Source: Carya illinoinensis
Lineage: Eukaryota; Streptophyta; Magnoliopsida; Fagales; Juglandaceae
Assembly: GCF_018687715.1 (NCBI RefSeq)
Contig: NC_056758.1
Span: 11,535,501-11,599,500, forward strand
Direction: 5' to 3'
Length of the DNA stretch: 64,000 nucleotides
Each line of letters opens with the position of its first letter. The stretch's first letter is position 1. The notes beneath the pieces are model-generated. The model worked only from the letters and a program-made list of their open reading frames with translations. It was not told where the DNA came from and did no database searches. Positions 60,901 through 64,000 of the stretch are shown here, piece by piece. The position numbers and the translations under genes are program-made.

Positions 60901-61740
60901 TAACTTGTTGACCTATTGAGGAAATAAGAGATGAGTTAGTAACATTATCAAATATTTTCAAATCTTCTTCAAATTCCTCTAAAGAGTCAATAAGTTGAAA
61001 GTAATGTGCAGAATTTTCATCAATGAAATTTTCTAGCAAATTCACTTCATGAACTTCTTCAACTTCTTGCGGTTGCCTGCAAAGATTAAAAATATTTAAC
61101 TCCAAGGTCATATTTCCAAAACTCAACTTTAAAACTCCACTTCTACAATTTATGAGTGTATTAGAAGTAGCCAAGAAGGGTCTTCCTAAGATAACAGGTG
61201 CTTGGAAAGTAGAATGATTAGTCAATTGCATGTCCAGCACGACAAAGTCTACTGGATAGTAGAATTTGTCTACTTGAACCAAAACATCTTCCACAACACC
61301 CCTTAGAATCTTAATAGACCTATCAGCCAACTGCAATGTGATAGAAGTAGATTTCAACTCACCCAATCCAAGCTGAACATAAACATTATAAGGTAATAAG
61401 TTCACACTTGAACCTAAGTCTAATAATGCTTGGCCTATTTTTGAGCTCCCTATCATGCAAGTTATGGTAGGGGATCCTGGGTCCTTGTATTTGGGAGGAG
61501 TGTTGGTTTGGATAATAGCACTAACCTGCTCAGTAAGAAAAGCTTTCTTTTGCACATTCAATTTTCTTTTTACGGTACATAAATCCTTTAAAAATTTAGC
61601 ATAGGTAGGAATCTGTTGAATAGCATCTAACAATGGTATATTAATCCTAACTTACTTAAAAATTTCAAGAATTTCAGCGTGATGCTTATCTTTGTGTAAA
61701 GGGGCTAACCTTTGAGGAAAAGGTGCAAGTGTAGGCTTGG
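57931..61740 (-). pseudogene. Athila pol: protease, reverse transcriptase, RNase H, integrase, broken
   Basis: Domains in order: protease with ALLDLGSSVNLLPYNVY (near 61400); reverse transcriptase with RMCIDYRKLNAATRKD, FSGYYQ, RMPFGLCNASATFQ and catalytic FMDD (60390-60070); RNase H with YDASDFAVGAILGQ, STTEKELLALVFALEKFRAN and TDHAAFKYLL (59650-59400); integrase with an HHCC zinc site (CHTEACGGH and CKTCEPC), WWIDFMGPF, INDNGTHF and an Asn-Arg-Glu block giving D,D,E (59060-58480); and a C-terminal part ending with TAA at 57931. Lesions are in-frame stops at 61652-61654, 59957-59959 and 58092-58094, a frame change near 58386 and a frame change at the gag border near 61740. These would prevent a full polyprotein. 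Confidence 0.93.
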
Positions 61741-63381
61741 GACACTTTCAGATTTCAAAGAATCATGTGCCTCATTTTCAGAAGGAGGTTTAGAAGTGTT
61801 ACCATTCTTTTCTACCTCTTGAGCTGGAATGCCAATCACCTTACCACTTCTCAAGGTTGTAATAGCCTTGACTTGCTTGACATTTGAATCTCCTGCCACA
61901 CTTTGAAATTGGTGGTTTTGGCCTTGGGGATTAGGCTGAGATTGTGCAGGGAACTTCCCTTTCTCTTGAGCACTCATGGTTGTAGTCGACCTTGTGACTG
62001 ACCCTCGAATCTCAGCAATGGCTTGTGAATTTTGACTGTTGATAGCAGCTTGGCTTTGCATGAATTGCTGAAAATTGGTGGATAGCTGCTGGAAGTTGGT
62101 GGATAATTGCTGGAAATTGTCTTCAAGGTTCTTTTTCTGAGCTGGGACCATGTGGTTGGCATATTGAGATGCTCCTGGACCTCCTGGGGTAGTGTAGGGT
62201 ATAATTTGTGAAGGACCAGCTATGTTGGGTGCAGGTAAAGCAGCTTGTTCACCTCTCCAACTGAAATTAGGGTGATTTCTCCATCCCGAATTGTAAGTGT
62301 TGAAATAAGGACCTGAAAAAGATTTAGCAACCATATTAACAACATTAGATTGATCCAAGAGAACTTCTTTGAAGGCAGGAATGGTCGGGCAATCATTAGT
62401 TGAATGCCCTTGGCCCTCACAAATATTACAGCTCAAGGTAATCTGAGGTACAACTTGTACTTCATTCACTTTCTTCATTTCTATGGTTTCTAATTTCTTA
62501 GAAATCATAGCCAACCTAGCATTCAAATCATCTACTTCTCTCAGATTATGTTTCCCACCCCCTGAAATTGTCCTTGAACTTTCCGACCTATTATGAACAT
62601 CAGATGTATCCCATGATTGTGCATTTTCAGCTAGATAATCAAAATATTCAAAGGCTTCCTCAGGTTCTTTGTTAAAAAACGCTCCATTACACATGGTCTC
62701 CACAAATTGTCTTATTTTTTGTTGCAACCCCTCATAAAAAAAACTAATGACCCTCCAATTCTCATATCCATGATGGGGACATGCATTTAAAAGGTGTTTG
62801 AATCGTTCCCAACAATGATAAAATGTTTCCACATCCTTTTGGCCAAAATTCATGATCTGTCTTTTCAAGGCATTAGTTCTATGCATGGGAAAAAATTTCT
62901 TTAAAAATTTCATTTGCATTTCTTGCCAAGTCCCAATGGATCTTGGTCTTGAGGAATTCAACCATGCCTTAGCCTTGTCTTTTAAGGAAAATGGAAACAG
63001 TTTCAATCTTATGACTTCATCAGTGCATGTTCTATCCATGAATGTGGAACACACTTCTTCAAACTCTTTGATATGCAAATAGGGGTTTTCAGATTCCATA
63101 CCATGAAAGTGTGGTAACAATGGAATCATCCCGGGTTTGAAATTAAAAGCATTTGCATTAATAGGTAAAATGATGCAAGAAGGTGTGCTAGTCCTAACAG
63201 GCTGAAGATGCTCTCTAAGAGTCCTGTTTGAATTCTCCACTTCCCTATCATGATGCTCATTTTCAGCCATGATGCTATCAGTGTCTGATGATGATTCTAC
63301 AGAAGATGATGCAGAGCTAAAAGATGTCAATGACTGTGTCCTAAACAGTCGAGATGTATGGTCTCTAGTCCAACTAGTCAT
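61705..63381 (-). pseudogene. Athila gag
   Basis: Structural protein that packages element RNA, 558 codons from the ATG at 63381 to the stop at 61705. The Ser-rich start is followed by the gag core (MIPLLPHFHGMESENPYLHI, then FSLKDKAKAWLNS, FLKKFFPMHRTNALKRQIM), a zinc knuckle CX2CX4HX4C (CNICEGQGHSTNDC, near 62420) and a Gln-rich stretch with a short NFQQLST repeat. The last residues read out of the frame of the protease region, so a frame change lies just before the stop, near 61740. In this lineage gag and pol usually form one long frame. Otherwise the ORF is open. Confidence 0.9.
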
Positions 63382-63524
63382 ACAAACAAGAGCAGATAAT
63401 CAAAGACCATGAAAAATAAACAGAGAGAAGGGAAAAAGATTAGATGTCACCCAGGCTGTGAAAAGGTTCACAGCTCCACAACGTCCTCTCAGCAGTAAAG
63501 GAATGCTCTAATAAGCACCAGTTG

Positions 63525-63542
63525 TCCCTAGCAACGGCGCCA
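63525..63542 (-). other. Primer-binding site, tRNA-Asp type
   Basis: On the minus strand TGGCGCCGTTGCTAGGGA lies six bases after the 5' LTR end. From memory it complements the 3' end of plant tRNA-Asp with one mismatch (GCTAGGGA instead of GCCGGGGA-like). Athila elements typically use this primer. Confidence 0.8.
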
Positions 63543-63548
63543 AAAACT

Positions 63549-64000
63549 TGACTCGTGGTCGAATGTGCTTCCAAGTGTAGAAGTGTCAAGTTGTATCAAG
63601 GATAAGTCCAGGATCGTATTTCACAGGGACAATGGGTTATCAAAACGTATAAGAGATTTGTGAGTAACAAATGAATCAAGTATGAGAGATGAAAATAAAA
63701 TTCAAATGCAATGCAAGAAGATAATTGAAGTTGAAATTAGAGTTTTTAAAACAAACAAATTAACGAACACTTAGGTTGGGTATGAGACTCTCTTTATTTC
63801 GGATTCTAGATAATTTTCTCGATTAACAATCCAATCAAGGCATTGCTAATCGGAAGATACAAATTTAAGCTCAAGTTTTGCAATATTTTCCTAATAGATT
63901 CTCTACTTTACTACTCAAATACACATTAATAAACAACTGAGAGAGGCCTTGATAGTTTTCAAACTTTTGTTCTGCCTTACGTCAACAACAAAATAAGAGC
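63549..64000 (-). repeat. 5' LTR of the Athila element, partial
   Basis: Begins TGACTCGTGGTCG and matches 54327 onward closely to the window edge. Differences seen are mainly transitions, for example TTCCAC / TTTCAC and AAAGCG / AAAACG. Confidence 0.9.

Larger units (their letters stand above)
54327..64000 (-). mobile_element. Athila-type Ty3/gypsy retrotransposon, truncated by the window edge
   Basis: Order on the minus strand: 5' LTR (63549 onward), primer-binding site, gag, protease, reverse transcriptase, RNase H, integrase, a non-coding stretch, polypurine tract and 3' LTR (ending at 54327). The tRNA-Asp-type primer site and the gag type (FNFKPGMIPLLPHFHG, FSLKDKAKAWL) point to the Athila lineage. 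ATAAC at 54322-54326 should be the target duplication; its partner lies outside the window. The coding region has three stops and two frame changes. Confidence 0.92.

Overview
This window is plant nuclear DNA from a eudicot. It is AT-rich and dominated by transposable elements: L1-type LINE, Ty3/gypsy, Ty1/copia, CACTA and MITEs. A Fagales/Juglandaceae host is a weak guess, based only on the look of the abundant AT-rich MITEs. I see one host gene of substantial length and no rRNA, tRNA or CRISPR. Features were read by eye; no alignment or database search was run.

Layout. (1) 1-3955: a decayed L1-type LINE on the minus strand, cut by the window edge. (2) 3996-5750: a solo LTR of a large-LTR gypsy family, followed by an AT-rich tract and a CACTA-type end (6050-6340). 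(3) 6984-10186 minus: an intronless plasma-membrane-type autoinhibited Ca2+-ATPase gene (ACA12/13-like), intact except for one 128-bp perfectly palindromic CACTA-type MITE with a GGG target-site duplication in the exon. (4) 10490-38760: a complex tandem duplication of a roughly 2-kb noncoding unit (copies A, B, C, D). Copy C was later split by a 132-bp MITE and by a 12.1-kb CACTA element (15906-28028, TSD TAT). That element carries a Ty1/copia fragment and three exon-like pieces of a GH9 endoglucanase gene, but no recognisable transposase. A second CACTA element (30168-35276, TSD AGC) carries the terminal exon of what looks like L-galactono-1,4-lactone dehydrogenase. Copy D is split by a 640-bp Tourist-like MITE. 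(5) 39531-47476: a complete but non-coding LTR element (LARD-like; TSD CTTCT) with very long LTRs. (6) 48614 to about 52450: remains of a coding CACTA element, with a Ptta/En/Spm-type protein and a TNP2 transposase whose catalytic centre has been deleted. (7) 53437-54326: a CpG-rich fragment of the same LTR family as the LARD-like element, interrupted at 54327 by an Athila-type gypsy element. Its 3' LTR, polypurine tract, pol, gag, tRNA-Asp-type primer site and part of the 5' LTR fill the rest of the window.

The window reads as a history of insertions. The duplicated units supply uninterrupted paralogous sites that confirm the boundaries and target duplications of the elements inserted later. 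Most stop codons in the decayed coding regions fit C-to-T decay of CAA, CAG or CGA codons, as expected in methylated plant repeats. I found no convincing new biological system. The most informative objects are the MITE-split Ca2+-ATPase and the two CACTA elements carrying host-gene exons.
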